From NCBI GenBank assembly GCA_018609755.1, contig JAHENZ010000229.1, forward strand, positions 1-64,000: a stretch of DNA of 64,000 nucleotides, written 5' to 3'. This DNA is from Salinivenus sp. Lineage in GTDB: Bacteria > Bacteroidota > Rhodothermia > Rhodothermales > Salinibacteraceae. Of the stretch, positions 1 to 7,487 are shown piece by piece. How positions within the stretch are numbered: position 1 is the first letter of the stretch; each line of letters opens with the position of its first letter. The notes beneath the pieces were generated by a model that was not told the origin of the DNA, did no database searches, and was given only the letters and a program-made list of their open reading frames with translations. Position numbers and translations under genes: made by a program.

Positions 1-132
1 GAAACCCCTTTTCGCATTCGGCTTCTTTCAGTCCTGCCCTCACGGGCAGCGCCTTGCCTTCTGCTAATGATTCCTTACGACTTGGCTCACTCGGGACTTT
101 CACCCTCCAGCCTGTGAGTATGCATGGCACAC
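1..132 (-). mobile_element. Group II intron, 5' end (class C-like), partial
   Basis: Read on the minus strand from 132 leftwards, the sequence begins GTGTGCC, which fits the group II 5' consensus GUGYG. It continues with GGGTGAAAGTCCC, TTAGC, GGCAAGG, a CTGCCC/GGGCAG hairpin (34-49) and CTGAAAGAAGCC. The order and spacing follow domain I of the Oceanobacillus iheyensis group IIC intron as I remember it. The 5' exon is the terminator hairpin and T-run of the rhodopsin gene, which is the kind of site class C introns prefer. The rest of domain I, any reverse transcriptase ORF and the 3' end lie outside the window. Class C is an inference from sequence likeness and insertion site. Confidence 0.82.
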
Positions 133-134
133 AT

Positions 135-168
135 AAAAAAGCCCACCGCCGGCGAACCGACGGTGGGC
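135..168 (-). terminator. Rho-independent terminator of the rhodopsin gene
   Basis: An 8-bp stem, GCCCACCG (141-148) with CGGTGGGC (161-168), is followed on the minus strand by six T residues (140-135). It starts 36 bp past the rhodopsin stop codon. The intron start lies 2 bp beyond the T-run, so the hairpin also serves as the likely intron recognition structure. Confidence 0.85.
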
Positions 169-203
169 CTACGGGAGCACAGTCCCGGAGAATGAGAAAT
201 CGT

Positions 204-1028
204 CTAGGCACTAGCAGTAACCGGCTCCGAATACTCGCCGACATCGAAGCCCTCTTCGATGGACTTCTGACGGGCGATGTTGTAGATCAGCACGCCGTAT
301 CCAGCCTTCGCCAGCACGTCGGCAATGGTATAGCCAACCTGGATCGCCGCAATCGTGCCCGGCGTCTCGGTTGGGTATCCACTAAAGGCCATCGGCACCA
401 TGTACACGAGGGGATAGAAGCCCCACGTGAAAAGCAGAAGCAGGCGGGCATTGCCCAACAGCGTCGCGACCTCGCTCGACTGTTTCTGTATCGTGTCCCC
501 TAGCTCCGTAAATAGAACGTAGAGCAAGTAGAGGAACGGAAGGGTGCTGAGGAAGCCCCAAAGACCGCGGGTGCCGAAGAAGCTGGCATCACCGCTAATC
601 TCACCGGGGTACCCGAGTGCGATCATGAGCGCAGCAGCAAAGCCAAGTTTGAAGGCCATCCAGCCACTTTCTCCTTTCGGCAAGTCCATCACGAGAACCA
701 GCTCCACGGTGAGCAGAGGGACCGTGAGGAGCCAGTCGACGTACCGGTACGCGTCATTGAACGGTTCGCCAGTGGGCTCGTAGGCCCCCATCGATTGGTT
801 GAGTGCATACGCACCTTCCCAACTGTTGAAGATGCGAAAGTAGTGGTAGCCGGCAATGAAGACAACCAGCGCCGAGACCATCATCGAAATCCGATACTTC
901 GGCGCAAGGTTTTTCTGTGCCAGAACAAAGAAGACGAACGCCGCCGCCATCGTTGCGACGGTAAACGAGAACATGTTATAGACCAGCGAATACTGCGCTG
1001 GAGATAACGTAGGCAGTTCCTGTAGCAT
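204..1028 (-). CDS. xop: Xanthorhodopsin-type light-driven proton pump
   Basis: This is a 274-residue, seven-helix retinal protein of the inner membrane that moves protons outward in light. Visible residues are H62 and D98 (the His-Asp proton-acceptor pair), T102, E109 (proton donor, giving the DTE motif) and K241 (retinal Schiff base). G158 follows W157 in the motif RGLWG. It corresponds to the glycine of S. ruber xanthorhodopsin that replaces a bulky Trp and lets the salinixanthin ring lie against retinal. Antenna binding is therefore expected. A GGAGG element lies upstream of the ATG at 1028. Carotenoid genes lie upstream on the same strand and a terminator lies downstream. Confidence 0.97.
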   Translation of the reverse strand: MLQELPTLSPAQYSLVYNMFSFTVATMAAAFVFFVLAQKNLAPKYRISMMVSALVVFIAGYHYFRIFNSWEGAYALNQSMGAYEPTGEPFNDAYRYVDWLLTVPLLTVELVLVMDLPKGESGWMAFKLGFAAALMIALGYPGEISGDASFFGTRGLWGFLSTLPFLYLLYVLFTELGDTIQKQSSEVATLLGNARLLLLFTWGFYPLVYMVPMAFSGYPTETPGTIAAIQVGYTIADVLAKAGYGVLIYNIARQKSIEEGFDVGEYSEPVTASA

Positions 1029-1064
1029 AAGTGAGCCTCCGATTTATTTGGGTGATACTGTGAC

Positions 1065-1118
1065 GTAGAATTTCTGCTCTAGGGGACTGTCCCCCAGTGA
1101 CAAGTACGAAAATTCTAC
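1065..1118 (-). promoter_or_regulatory. Nested inverted repeats upstream of the rhodopsin gene
   Basis: GTAGAATTT (1065-1073) pairs with AAATTCTAC (1110-1118). Between them lies the dyad GGGGAC-T-GTCCCC (1082-1094). On the minus strand a TTGTCA hexamer is followed after 16 nt by TAGAGC, so the inner dyad would fall between a possible -35 and a weak -10 box. That layout would suit an activator or repressor site 34-90 bp before the start codon. The repeats are seen directly. The promoter assignment is tentative. Confidence 0.5.
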
Positions 1119-1278
1119 ATGGGTGAATCCGAGAATCAGGACAGAAAAGCGCTTCGATACGTCCACTATCGAGCGATTCTGCCCGAAACCGGACCTCTAT
1201 ATCTCACCACCCAATATAATTGGTGACGGAGACGGCACCAATTTGAATCGACGATATTCCCCTCTGGAATTGTAAGCA

Positions 1279-1324
1279 GTGGGTTATAAGTCCCCTCATC
1301 GGTGGGTTATAAGTCCCCCATCGG
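1279..1324. repeat. Two tandem copies of a ~23-bp unit
   Basis: The unit beginning GTGGGTTATAAGTCCCC occurs at 1279 and again at 1302. The copies differ by a one-base indel near their ends. They lie in the 417-bp gap between the lycopene cyclase stop and the rhodopsin start, where I see no gene. Apart from this repeat and the dyads nearer xop, the gap shows no other recognisable element. Confidence 0.85.
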
Positions 1325-1445
1325 TGCATTCTGTGCTGATATCTCTTTTGATATTGCCTTTGTGATCTGTGTAGGGCCCTCGCATAGTGGGCCTGTCGAC
1401 GATGTCCACATCCCCGCGTGTAAATCGATGTCGTTGGAAACGATC

Positions 1446-2207
1446 CTACGACAGAGGGGCAGAAGACCGTTGGCGCTGTAGCTCTTTCAGCGAGTCGTGT
1501 GAGCCAAAGAGAAGGAGGAGGATACCCTTTACGACTAGGCAATTCGTGACGAAGAAAAACGTGGCCTCTTCGAGCGGGAGACCAAAGGGCGCAATTCCGA
1601 GCGTGAACGTATCTGCGATCGTCCAGATACCAGACGCGATTGCCGTCGCGTCGGCCACCCAGAGGTAGACGGTGGGGATCCCGATTGCGTACAACAGCAC
1701 CGATCGGTGGGCCCAGAGCGTTTCGCCGTCGTAGATCCACATGCCGGTTAGGAGAGGGGCGGCCCAGGTGAGAATGAGCCCCAGGTACACCCCGTTCGCT
1801 GCATCCGCCAGCAGGAGTCCAAGGCCGAGCAGGGAGAGAGCTCCAAACAGCATTGTGCCAATCCATCTCCCAAAGACGGACCGAGGGTTCGGCGCTGGGT
1901 CTCGGCGAGCAAGATACTGAAAGGTAAAGAGACCGGTGAGGATTGGTTGGAGAAGAAAGAATGCGTACTCTTCTATGGGTACGTATCCGATTGTGGCGAG
2001 GACCCGATCCGGTCCGTACCACCACACCTCCCGCGCCACGAGGTAATTGTCCCACGGCGCGGTGTAGGTAAATGCGATCCCACAGACCAGTGGCAAGGCC
2101 CACCGTGCCCGCCATCCGCCCAGGGACGAGAGCGATTCCGGAAGCGTTGCCCACAGAAATACGATTGGGGGCAACAGGAAAATAAGGTGGAATGTCGCGT
2201 ACGACAT
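1446..2207 (-). CDS. Lycopene cyclase, fused CrtYc/CrtYd type
   Basis: This 253-residue integral membrane protein has about seven hydrophobic helices. It should cyclise the ends of lycopene to beta-ionone rings, as do the heterodimeric (CrtYc/Yd) cyclases of actinobacteria and the fused archaeal forms. The protein is an internal duplication, and each half carries the family PxEE motif, first in GYVPIEEYAFF and then in FGLPLEEATFF. It lies 31 bp behind the CrtO-type gene on the same strand, so the two are probably cotranscribed, and the rhodopsin gene follows. A longer overlapping frame on the same strand shows no family features. The C-terminal tail is poor in known motifs. Confidence 0.9.
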   Translation of the reverse strand: MSYATFHLIFLLPPIVFLWATLPESLSSLGGWRARWALPLVCGIAFTYTAPWDNYLVAREVWWYGPDRVLATIGYVPIEEYAFFLLQPILTGLFTFQYLARRDPAPNPRSVFGRWIGTMLFGALSLLGLGLLLADAANGVYLGLILTWAAPLLTGMWIYDGETLWAHRSVLLYAIGIPTVYLWVADATAIASGIWTIADTFTLGIAPFGLPLEEATFFFVTNCLVVKGILLLLFGSHDSLKELQRQRSSAPLS

Positions 2208-2238
2208 AAGGCGGGTCGTTCTGTATGATCAAAAACGG

Positions 2239-3762
2239 CTACGCCAGGTCGGAGAGCATGACGCGAGCAGCATTCCGACCCGAGGCTCCCATGATGCCCC
2301 CACCCGGATGTGTGCTCGCTCCTGTGAGGTACAGCTCCTCAACTGGCCCCTTGTAAGACGACAGCCCCAATGCCGGCCGCCCAGCAAACATCTGGTCGAG
2401 GCTCATTTCCAAATGCATCACGTTGCCGCGAAAGAGGCCGAGGTGCCGCTCCAGCCACTCGGGGTGTTGGAAGAGCTGGCCGACGATGTGGTCGCGAATG
2501 CCCGGGGCGTACTCCTCAAACTGGGAGATGAGGCGGTCCGCCACAGTGTCAGCGACATCGGCCCACTGTTTGTCGTCCGTCATTTCATACGGGAAGTACT
2601 GCCCCCAGAGCCAGAGCACTTCACCACCCGCAGGCGCCAGGGTCTCGTCCGCCGCGCTGAACGTCATGGCCACGAGCGGAGGGTCGGTGGCCGGTCGTTT
2701 GCTGAGGTAATCACCGTAGGCGGTGTGCAGTTGGTCGAGGTCACGACAAAGCAGCTGGAGTCCGGTCCGTGCTTCGTCTCCAGGATGGGCCGTGTATTCC
2801 ACCGGTTGATCGAGCGCCAAGCGGAGCATCGCCCCGAACCCGTTTCCGATGCGGAGGCCATCCGCACGATCCGGCCGATACTCGGCGGGAAGAAGGTGAT
2901 CGAAGGTTTCCTTGGCATGTGTGGCAGCGCACACTGCGCGACTCGTGTAGATCTGGCCATTGACACGGACGCCCGTCGCTCGACCGTCCTCGACGAGAAT
3001 TTCCTCCACCGGAGCGCCCGTAACCACCTCACCACCATGGGCTTCAATGTGTCGACGGAGGGACTGGGTGAGTTCGCCGGATCCTCCTTCTGGGCGGGCA
3101 ACGCCTCCCTCATGGTAGAGTGCATGCCAGAGGGCAAAGGGACCGGTCAAAGGTTCCGTCGGGGGCGGTCCCGACTGTGCCGCCATCCACGCGATCAGCG
3201 TTTGTAGCTTCTCCTCCTCGAAGTACGACTTAACGACATGCTCGTACGGCCGAAGAATGTGCCGAAGCTCTTCGTACCAGGGGAGGGGAGTGGACTCCCC
3301 AAACACCATCCGCTTTCCGATTTGCCAGGGGGTAGGGGCAGCAAGGAAGAGATCCCGCATCGTGCGAGCAAAGCCCTGCCAGTCCTTCACGAATCGATAG
3401 TACGCTTCCCCTTCGCCCGGAAACAGCGACTCGATGTGATGTGCCGTACGATCAAGGTCACGGTAGATGAACACGGCATCCCCATCTGGAAATGGCGCCG
3501 TGAACATCGGGTCTAAGTCGATATAGTTGAGGCCGTAATTATCCAGTTCAAGTTCCTCAACCACCGGCGTTTGGCGAATGAGGATGTGTGCACTGCCGCC
3601 GAGATCAATCTGGTAGCCGGGGATCAACTCCTTCGTTGAAACGGCCCCGCCGACGATGTCCCGTCGCTCGAATACAGCCACACGAAATCCTGCTTGGGCC
3701 AAATACGCAGAGGAGATCAGGCCGTTGTGCCCCGCACCGATTGTGATTACGTCGTATTCCAT
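2239..3762 (-). CDS. crtO: CrtO-type carotenoid ketolase / phytoene desaturase-like FAD enzyme
   Basis: This 507-residue flavoprotein belongs to the phytoene dehydrogenase superfamily. The N-terminal dinucleotide fold begins [18 protein letters not shown] with a GxGxxG-type motif. The C-terminal FAD motif [19 protein letters not shown] is complete. Length and sequence character match CrtO ketolases, which add a keto group at C-4 of a carotenoid ring, more closely than CrtI desaturases. Salinixanthin is a 4-keto carotenoid glycoside, so position beside the cyclase and xanthorhodopsin genes supports a role in antenna synthesis. Ketolase versus desaturase activity cannot be settled from sequence alone. 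Confidence 0.82.
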   Translation of the reverse strand: MEYDVITIGAGHNGLISSAYLAQAGFRVAVFERRDIVGGAVSTKELIPGYQIDLGGSAHILIRQTPVVEELELDNYGLNYIDLDPMFTAPFPDGDAVFIYRDLDRTAHHIESLFPGEGEAYYRFVKDWQGFARTMRDLFLAAPTPWQIGKRMVFGESTPLPWYEELRHILRPYEHVVKSYFEEEKLQTLIAWMAAQSGPPPTEPLTGPFALWHALYHEGGVARPEGGSGELTQSLRRHIEAHGGEVVTGAPVEEILVEDGRATGVRVNGQIYTSRAVCAATHAKETFDHLLPAEYRPDRADGLRIGNGFGAMLRLALDQPVEYTAHPGDEARTGLQLLCRDLDQLHTAYGDYLSKRPATDPPLVAMTFSAADETLAPAGGEVLWLWGQYFPYEMTDDKQWADVADTVADRLISQFEEYAPGIRDHIVGQLFQHPEWLERHLGLFRGNVMHLEMSLDQMFAGRPALGLSSYKGPVEELYLTGASTHPGGGIMGASGRNAARVMLSDLA

Positions 3763-3915
3763 GGATGGCGGGCCCTTAGATGATGAGTCAAGACGTCAGA
3801 CTACGAATATGCGAAGGCGATTCTCCGAATCGAAGGCAAGAACGTCATTTTCACGCCCCGACCCCAAGAATTTCCGAAACCGTTGAGGCCGTCAGGCGTG
3901 GACATTAAGCAACGG

Positions 3916-3983
3916 TGAAGCACGATCGCATCCCTCGGTCGTCGTCGTGCTTCATCTTTCATACAGTACTCAGCCTTACTGTA
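3916..3983. promoter_or_regulatory. Two dyads in the divergent crtO / small-membrane-protein region
   Basis: The 317-bp gap 3763-4079 holds two inverted repeats and no gene that I can support. TGAAGCACGA (3916-3925) pairs perfectly with TCGTGCTTCA (3945-3954) across a 19-nt loop. TACAGTA (3962-3968) pairs with TACTGTA (3977-3983) across 8 nt, which looks like an operator. On the minus strand they lie 150-220 bp upstream of the crtO start. On the plus strand they lie about 100-165 bp before the small gene at 4080. No protein can be assigned to either site. Confidence 0.45.
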
Positions 3984-4079
3984 CAAAATTCCTCTTTGGA
4001 AATCGTCCACTGGTGCGAGTGGTGGGTTGAGCGTTGCAATCCCTTCCTGACTTGAGACACGACGGCAGGCATCCAATTT

Positions 4080-4310
4080 ATGAACTGGATTTACCAAGTA
4101 CTCAGCTTCTTTGTGGCCTTTGGTCCGGTCATTCTCGGAACGTTGCTCTGGCACTTCATCTGGAGTGACGATTCCGATTCGTCAGGAGGACCTCCGGGGG
4201 GACCGCAATGGCACCCCGCTCCCCCACCGCCGTCGATCTCGGGCGACCGCTTGCCCCGTCATGATCGTCCGGTTCGCACGCCGGACGTTCCCACCCGCGA
4301 CCACGCGTAA
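4080..4310 (+). CDS. Small membrane protein, unknown function
   Basis: This 76-residue protein has one hydrophobic segment at about residues 5-27 and a Pro/Gly/Asp-rich hydrophilic tail. I do not recognise a family. It lies 15 bp upstream of the KynB-like gene on the same strand, which suggests cotranscription. An overlapping frame from 4111 is less convincing because it lacks the N-terminal membrane segment. Confidence 0.5.
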   Translation: MNWIYQVLSFFVAFGPVILGTLLWHFIWSDDSDSSGGPPGGPQWHPAPPPPSISGDRLPRHDRPVRTPDVPTRDHA

Positions 4311-4325
4311 TGACCTGCGGAGCAC

Positions 4326-4952
4326 ATGCGGTTGATTGATATTTCCGAGGGACTTTCACCTACCATTGCCACTTGGCCCGGGGACGAGCCCTTCCGTTGG
4401 TCGTGGACCGATCAGCTGGATGCGGGAGGATCCGTGAATCTTGGGGCGTTTAGCCAGAGTACTCACACCGGCACCCACGTCGACGCTCCGCTCCACGTCC
4501 GGACAGACGGGGAAGGTACAGAGGCCTTCGATCTGGAGACGTTTGTCGGGCCCGCAGAGGTGATCGACGTAACACAGGCCGATGCCATTCGGCCGTCGCA
4601 CGTCCGAGATGTCTCCACCGGTCGCGTGTTGTTCAAAACGTCCGCCGTCGCGCGGGCCTCAGACGAATGGCCGGACCGCATCACGCCAATCCTGCCGTCC
4701 GCGGTATCGGCACTGGCGGAGCAAGGGGTAGAACTGATCGGTACCGATGCTCCCTCCGTCGATCCACTCGATAGCAAAGAGCTGTTGGCGCATCACGCGC
4801 TCATCGACGCCCGCATCCGCAATCTGGAAGGCCTTGCGTTGGCAGACGTCTCGAAGGGGAAATACCGACTGCTGGCTCTTCCCCTAAAGCTGGAGGGAGC
4901 AGATGCCGCCCCCGTTCGGGCCGTGCTCGTAGATGCCGAGAACGACCCGTAG
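4326..4952 (+). CDS. Cyclase-family metallohydrolase, kynurenine formamidase-like
   Basis: This 208-residue metal-dependent amidohydrolase belongs to the cyclase family. The signature HTGTHVDAPLH at residues 47-57 supplies the metal ligands H47, H51 and D53. The later stretch GTDAPSVDPLDSKELLAHHAL and the C-terminal LLALPLKLEGADAAPVRAVL closely follow KynB, which hydrolyses N-formylkynurenine in tryptophan breakdown. No other kynurenine-pathway gene is in the window, so the substrate is inferred only from similarity. A purine-rich GCGGAG precedes the ATG. The gene ends 76 bp before the baeRF gene. Confidence 0.82.
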   Translation: MRLIDISEGLSPTIATWPGDEPFRWSWTDQLDAGGSVNLGAFSQSTHTGTHVDAPLHVRTDGEGTEAFDLETFVGPAEVIDVTQADAIRPSHVRDVSTGRVLFKTSAVARASDEWPDRITPILPSAVSALAEQGVELIGTDAPSVDPLDSKELLAHHALIDARIRNLEGLALADVSKGKYRLLALPLKLEGADAAPVRAVLVDAENDP

Positions 4953-5028
4953 TTTTCAGTGCTGGCCTGGCATCATTTTCGTTGTGAATTTCCTGTTCGC
5001 CGATTCTCGAAACCGACCTACGCTCTTT

Positions 5029-6252
5029 ATGGATCTCTTCAACCGTGATGAGCTTCGGCGTCTTGCAGAGTTGCAGGGCGACGTGTGCATTTCCCTATAT
5101 CTGCCAACCTACCGAAACGAGTCAGATTGGTCTCAAAATACGACCCGTCTCAAAAATCTACTCCGAGAAGCCCGAGATCAACTTCGGAATCAGGATTATC
5201 GAGAAGACCTGATTGACGACATTCTTGCCGATGCCCGTCAACTTCTTGACCGGCCGGGATTTTGGCGTCAGAGCATTGGGGACGGGCTTGCCGTTTTTAT
5301 CACCCCCGACTCTACCGAGCGTTTTCGGTTGCCGTTGTCGTTCGATGAGCTTGCTATTGTCGGCGATCGGTTTCACCTGAAACCGCTTTTCCCCCTCATT
5401 GCTGCAAATAATCGGTTCTACCTTCTGGCACTGAGTCAGAATGACGTTCGGCTATATCAGGGCACCCATCAGTCCGTGAGCGAAATCCAGAAGGCTGAGA
5501 TTCCGTCGGACATTGTTGAGGCCCTGCAACAGACCGAGGATTCAGAGCAGCAACTCCAGTCGCACGTGCAGAACCGCGCCTCGGACCCTGATGGTCAACG
5601 GGTCGACGCGGCCTTCCACGGACATGGTGGTGGAGGCAACTCCGATGACATGAGCGGGGAGCCGCAGGACGAATTGAAACGCTTCTTGCGTGAGGTGGAC
5701 GAGAACGTGGCGGATTACATCAGTGGAGAAGAGGTCCCACTGGTTTTGGCGGGCGTTTCAGAATATCTCCCGCTGTACCGAGACGTCAACAGTTATCCTC
5801 AGCTCATTGAGGATGATCTCGTGGCCGGTAATCCAGAATCCCTGGACATAAAGGAGCTTCACCGGAAGGCATGGGAAATTGTGGAACCGGTGTTCATGGA
5901 AAAGGAAGAGTCGGAGCTGGATCGTTTCGAGCAGCTCTATTATCAGAACGAGGACATGGCGTCCGACGATTTCCACGAGATTATTCCGGGATGCGCGTAT
6001 AGTCGCGTCGACACGCTGTTCGTTCCGGTCGGAGAGTATCGGTGGGGCCGGTTTGACGCAGACACAAATACGGTGGAGGTCCACGAAGAGCAGAAGCCAG
6101 GAGACGGCGACCTTCTCAATTACGCAGCTGTGACTGCGTACCTGAACGGTGCCACCATTCACGCACTCAACCCCGAAAAGATGCCAGGAGGGAGGAGTAT
6201 TGCGGCAACGTTCCGTTATCAGGCTGACGTATCGGCAGTTGAGAGCGGATAA
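5029..6252 (+). CDS. baeRF-family protein (bacterial eRF1-like)
   Basis: This 407-residue protein resembles the bacterial archaeo-eukaryotic release factor (baeRF) group, which shares folds with domains 2 and 3 of eRF1/Pelota. Typical stretches are CISLYLPTYR near the N terminus, GDRFHLKPLFPL and LALSQNDVRLYQG in the middle, AFHGHGGGG, and LNGATIHAL at the end. I chose the ATG at 5029, which gives the family start MDLFNRDEL. An in-frame ATG at 4933 overlaps the preceding gene and adds 32 unconserved residues. Members are thought to act at ribosomes, possibly in stalled-ribosome or hibernation processes, but the function is not established. A terminator follows. Confidence 0.8.
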   Translation: MDLFNRDELRRLAELQGDVCISLYLPTYRNESDWSQNTTRLKNLLREARDQLRNQDYREDLIDDILADARQLLDRPGFWRQSIGDGLAVFITPDSTERFRLPLSFDELAIVGDRFHLKPLFPLIAANNRFYLLALSQNDVRLYQGTHQSVSEIQKAEIPSDIVEALQQTEDSEQQLQSHVQNRASDPDGQRVDAAFHGHGGGGNSDDMSGEPQDELKRFLREVDENVADYISGEEVPLVLAGVSEYLPLYRDVNSYPQLIEDDLVAGNPESLDIKELHRKAWEIVEPVFMEKEESELDRFEQLYYQNEDMASDDFHEIIPGCAYSRVDTLFVPVGEYRWGRFDADTNTVEVHEEQKPGDGDLLNYAAVTAYLNGATIHALNPEKMPGGRSIAATFRYQADVSAVESG

Positions 6253-6286
6253 TCCGAATGGAGTCGTATCTTGCTTGACTCATCAG

Positions 6287-6322
6287 AAAGGCCTCCTCCG
6301 ATTCACCCGGAGGGGGCCTTTT
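6287..6322 (+). terminator. Rho-independent terminator after the baeRF gene
   Basis: An A-rich left flank leads into a strong stem, GGCCTCCTCCG with CGGAGGGGGCC, closed by a short ATTCACC loop and followed by TTTT. It lies about 35 bp after the stop codon. The A tract on the left would let it work in both directions. Confidence 0.88.
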
Positions 6323-6374
6323 ATGTTGTGAGTCACTCTTCAGGGGGAGGAAGCTCTCCGTGGGCACTAAACTC

Positions 6375-6444
6375 GTGATAACACATATTACTGAGAGTTG
6401 ACTTGCTAATCCCCATCCTCTATATTGATAATGCATGTTATCAC
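6375..6444 (+). promoter_or_regulatory. Promoter flanked by a perfect 9-bp inverted repeat
   Basis: TTGACT (6398-6403) and TATATT (6421-6426) are separated by exactly 17 nt, a textbook sigma-70-like promoter. GTGATAACA (6375-6383) lies upstream and its exact complement TGTTATCAC (6436-6444) covers the expected transcription start. The centres of the arms are 61 bp apart, about six helical turns, so one protein could hold both sites by looping or wrapping. This would suit autoregulation of the recombinase gene that follows. The sequence features are clear. Their use is inferred. Confidence 0.65.
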
Positions 6445-6470
6445 TAATACATGCCGTACCTAGTCCACCA

Positions 6471-7361
6471 ATGCCGATAATAAGCCAGTTCTTAGACCAG
6501 TTTAGCTCTGAAAACACCCGACGGGCGTACGGCACGGATCTTCGGCACTTCTTTCAGGAACTGGGGATGATGAACGAGTCCAGTCCGAAATTTACGCACA
6601 TTGAGACTCGCCACATAGAATCGTATCTGGAGTCTTTGCAAGACTCGGATCTATCCACGGCGACGGTTCGCCGGCGAATGGCTGCTACGAGACGCTTCTT
6701 CGACTGGCTCGTGGAAGAGGGACACGTGTCCTCGAACCCGTGCCGGTCGGCGTCTCTGTCCGTGGAGACCCCTGATCGGACAGACGCTACAGTTCTTTCG
6801 AAAGAGGAGCTCCAATCGATTCTTAGTGCAACGGACGATGATTCGCCACCTGGAGTTCGCGATCGTGCGCTCATTTTGCTCATCCTGTACGGAGCACTTC
6901 GACGCAGCGAGGTCGCGCCTCTAGACGTAGATGACATCCGACCATTGGGACGACACTGGGTCATTGATCTGCCGAGACACGCCCAAACGACGGGGGGATA
7001 CGTCAAGATTCCAGATCAGGCGGCCGATGCCGTTCAGCAACTGGTCGACATTTACGGCGAAGGGTCTGGGCCACTCTGGCGATCGTTCAGCAATCGCAAC
7101 TGGGGAAAACGCATGAGTGCAGATGCGATTTACAAACGTGTTCGCAATCTCGGGCGTGAAGCGGGGCTTGAGAGCGTGAACATACAAATGCTTCGGCGCT
7201 CCGCGCTCCGCCTCGCGTCGAAGTCCGGCGCGTCTCTTGGGCAGATCCGAGATCACGCCCGATTGGATCGAGAGTCCTCTGCCATCGAGTACGTCGACGA
7301 GGAAGACGCAACTTCACGGCTGAGATCCACTGCAGCGGACTTTCTGGAGATAAGTGTTTAA
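6471..7361 (+). CDS. Tyrosine recombinase (Xer-like) with an altered active site
   Basis: This 296-residue protein has an N-terminal SAM-like core-binding domain (about residues 5-95) and a C-terminal catalytic domain. Catalytic candidates are R144 (in GALRRSE), R242, H262 and the nucleophile Y274. The usual His of the HxxR box is Gln (Q239), and the LGH box reads RDHA, so activity may be weakened or need a partner. I prefer the ATG at 6471 because the promoter would start transcription near 6433, making the in-frame ATG at 6435 almost leaderless. A second recombinase gene follows after 126 bp in the same orientation. Confidence 0.82.
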   Translation: MPIISQFLDQFSSENTRRAYGTDLRHFFQELGMMNESSPKFTHIETRHIESYLESLQDSDLSTATVRRRMAATRRFFDWLVEEGHVSSNPCRSASLSVETPDRTDATVLSKEELQSILSATDDDSPPGVRDRALILLILYGALRRSEVAPLDVDDIRPLGRHWVIDLPRHAQTTGGYVKIPDQAADAVQQLVDIYGEGSGPLWRSFSNRNWGKRMSADAIYKRVRNLGREAGLESVNIQMLRRSALRLASKSGASLGQIRDHARLDRESSAIEYVDEEDATSRLRSTAADFLEISV

Positions 7362-7402
7362 ACACATAGTGCGTTACTCATGCCGTAATACCCGGTAAAC
7401 TG

Positions 7403-7430
7403 ACGAAACAAAATAAACGTTTTGTTTCGT
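7403..7430. promoter_or_regulatory. Perfect 11-6-11 dyad between the two recombinase genes
   Basis: ACGAAACAAAA (7403-7413) and its exact complement TTTTGTTTCGT (7420-7430) flank a 6-nt centre, TAAACG. The 28-bp layout of two 11-bp arms and a 6-bp spacer is that of XerCD dif sites, although the arms do not look like the proteobacterial dif consensus. Other readings are a regulator site for the second recombinase, whose start is 57 bp away, or an AT-rich hairpin ending the first transcript. A 12-bp palindrome, GTGTTTAAACAC, also spans the stop of the first gene (7354-7365). Confidence 0.5.
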
Positions 7431-7487
7431 TCATAAACGAGGATATCATCCACCTGCAGAGGCCCACGAATCTGCTTTTTCCGCCAT

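Noticed and set aside
1204-2232. A 342-codon open frame overlapping the lycopene cyclase gene on the same strand
   Set aside because: Its product is Arg/Pro-rich without any family feature, while the overlapping frame is a clear CrtYc/Yd membrane protein.
2308-3207. A 299-codon plus-strand frame opposite crtO
   Set aside because: It is antisense to a well-supported flavoprotein and has no recognisable domain. GC-rich genes often leave such open frames.
4933-5028. Longer start of the baeRF protein
   Set aside because: The extra 32 residues overlap the preceding gene and do not match the family N terminus at 5029.
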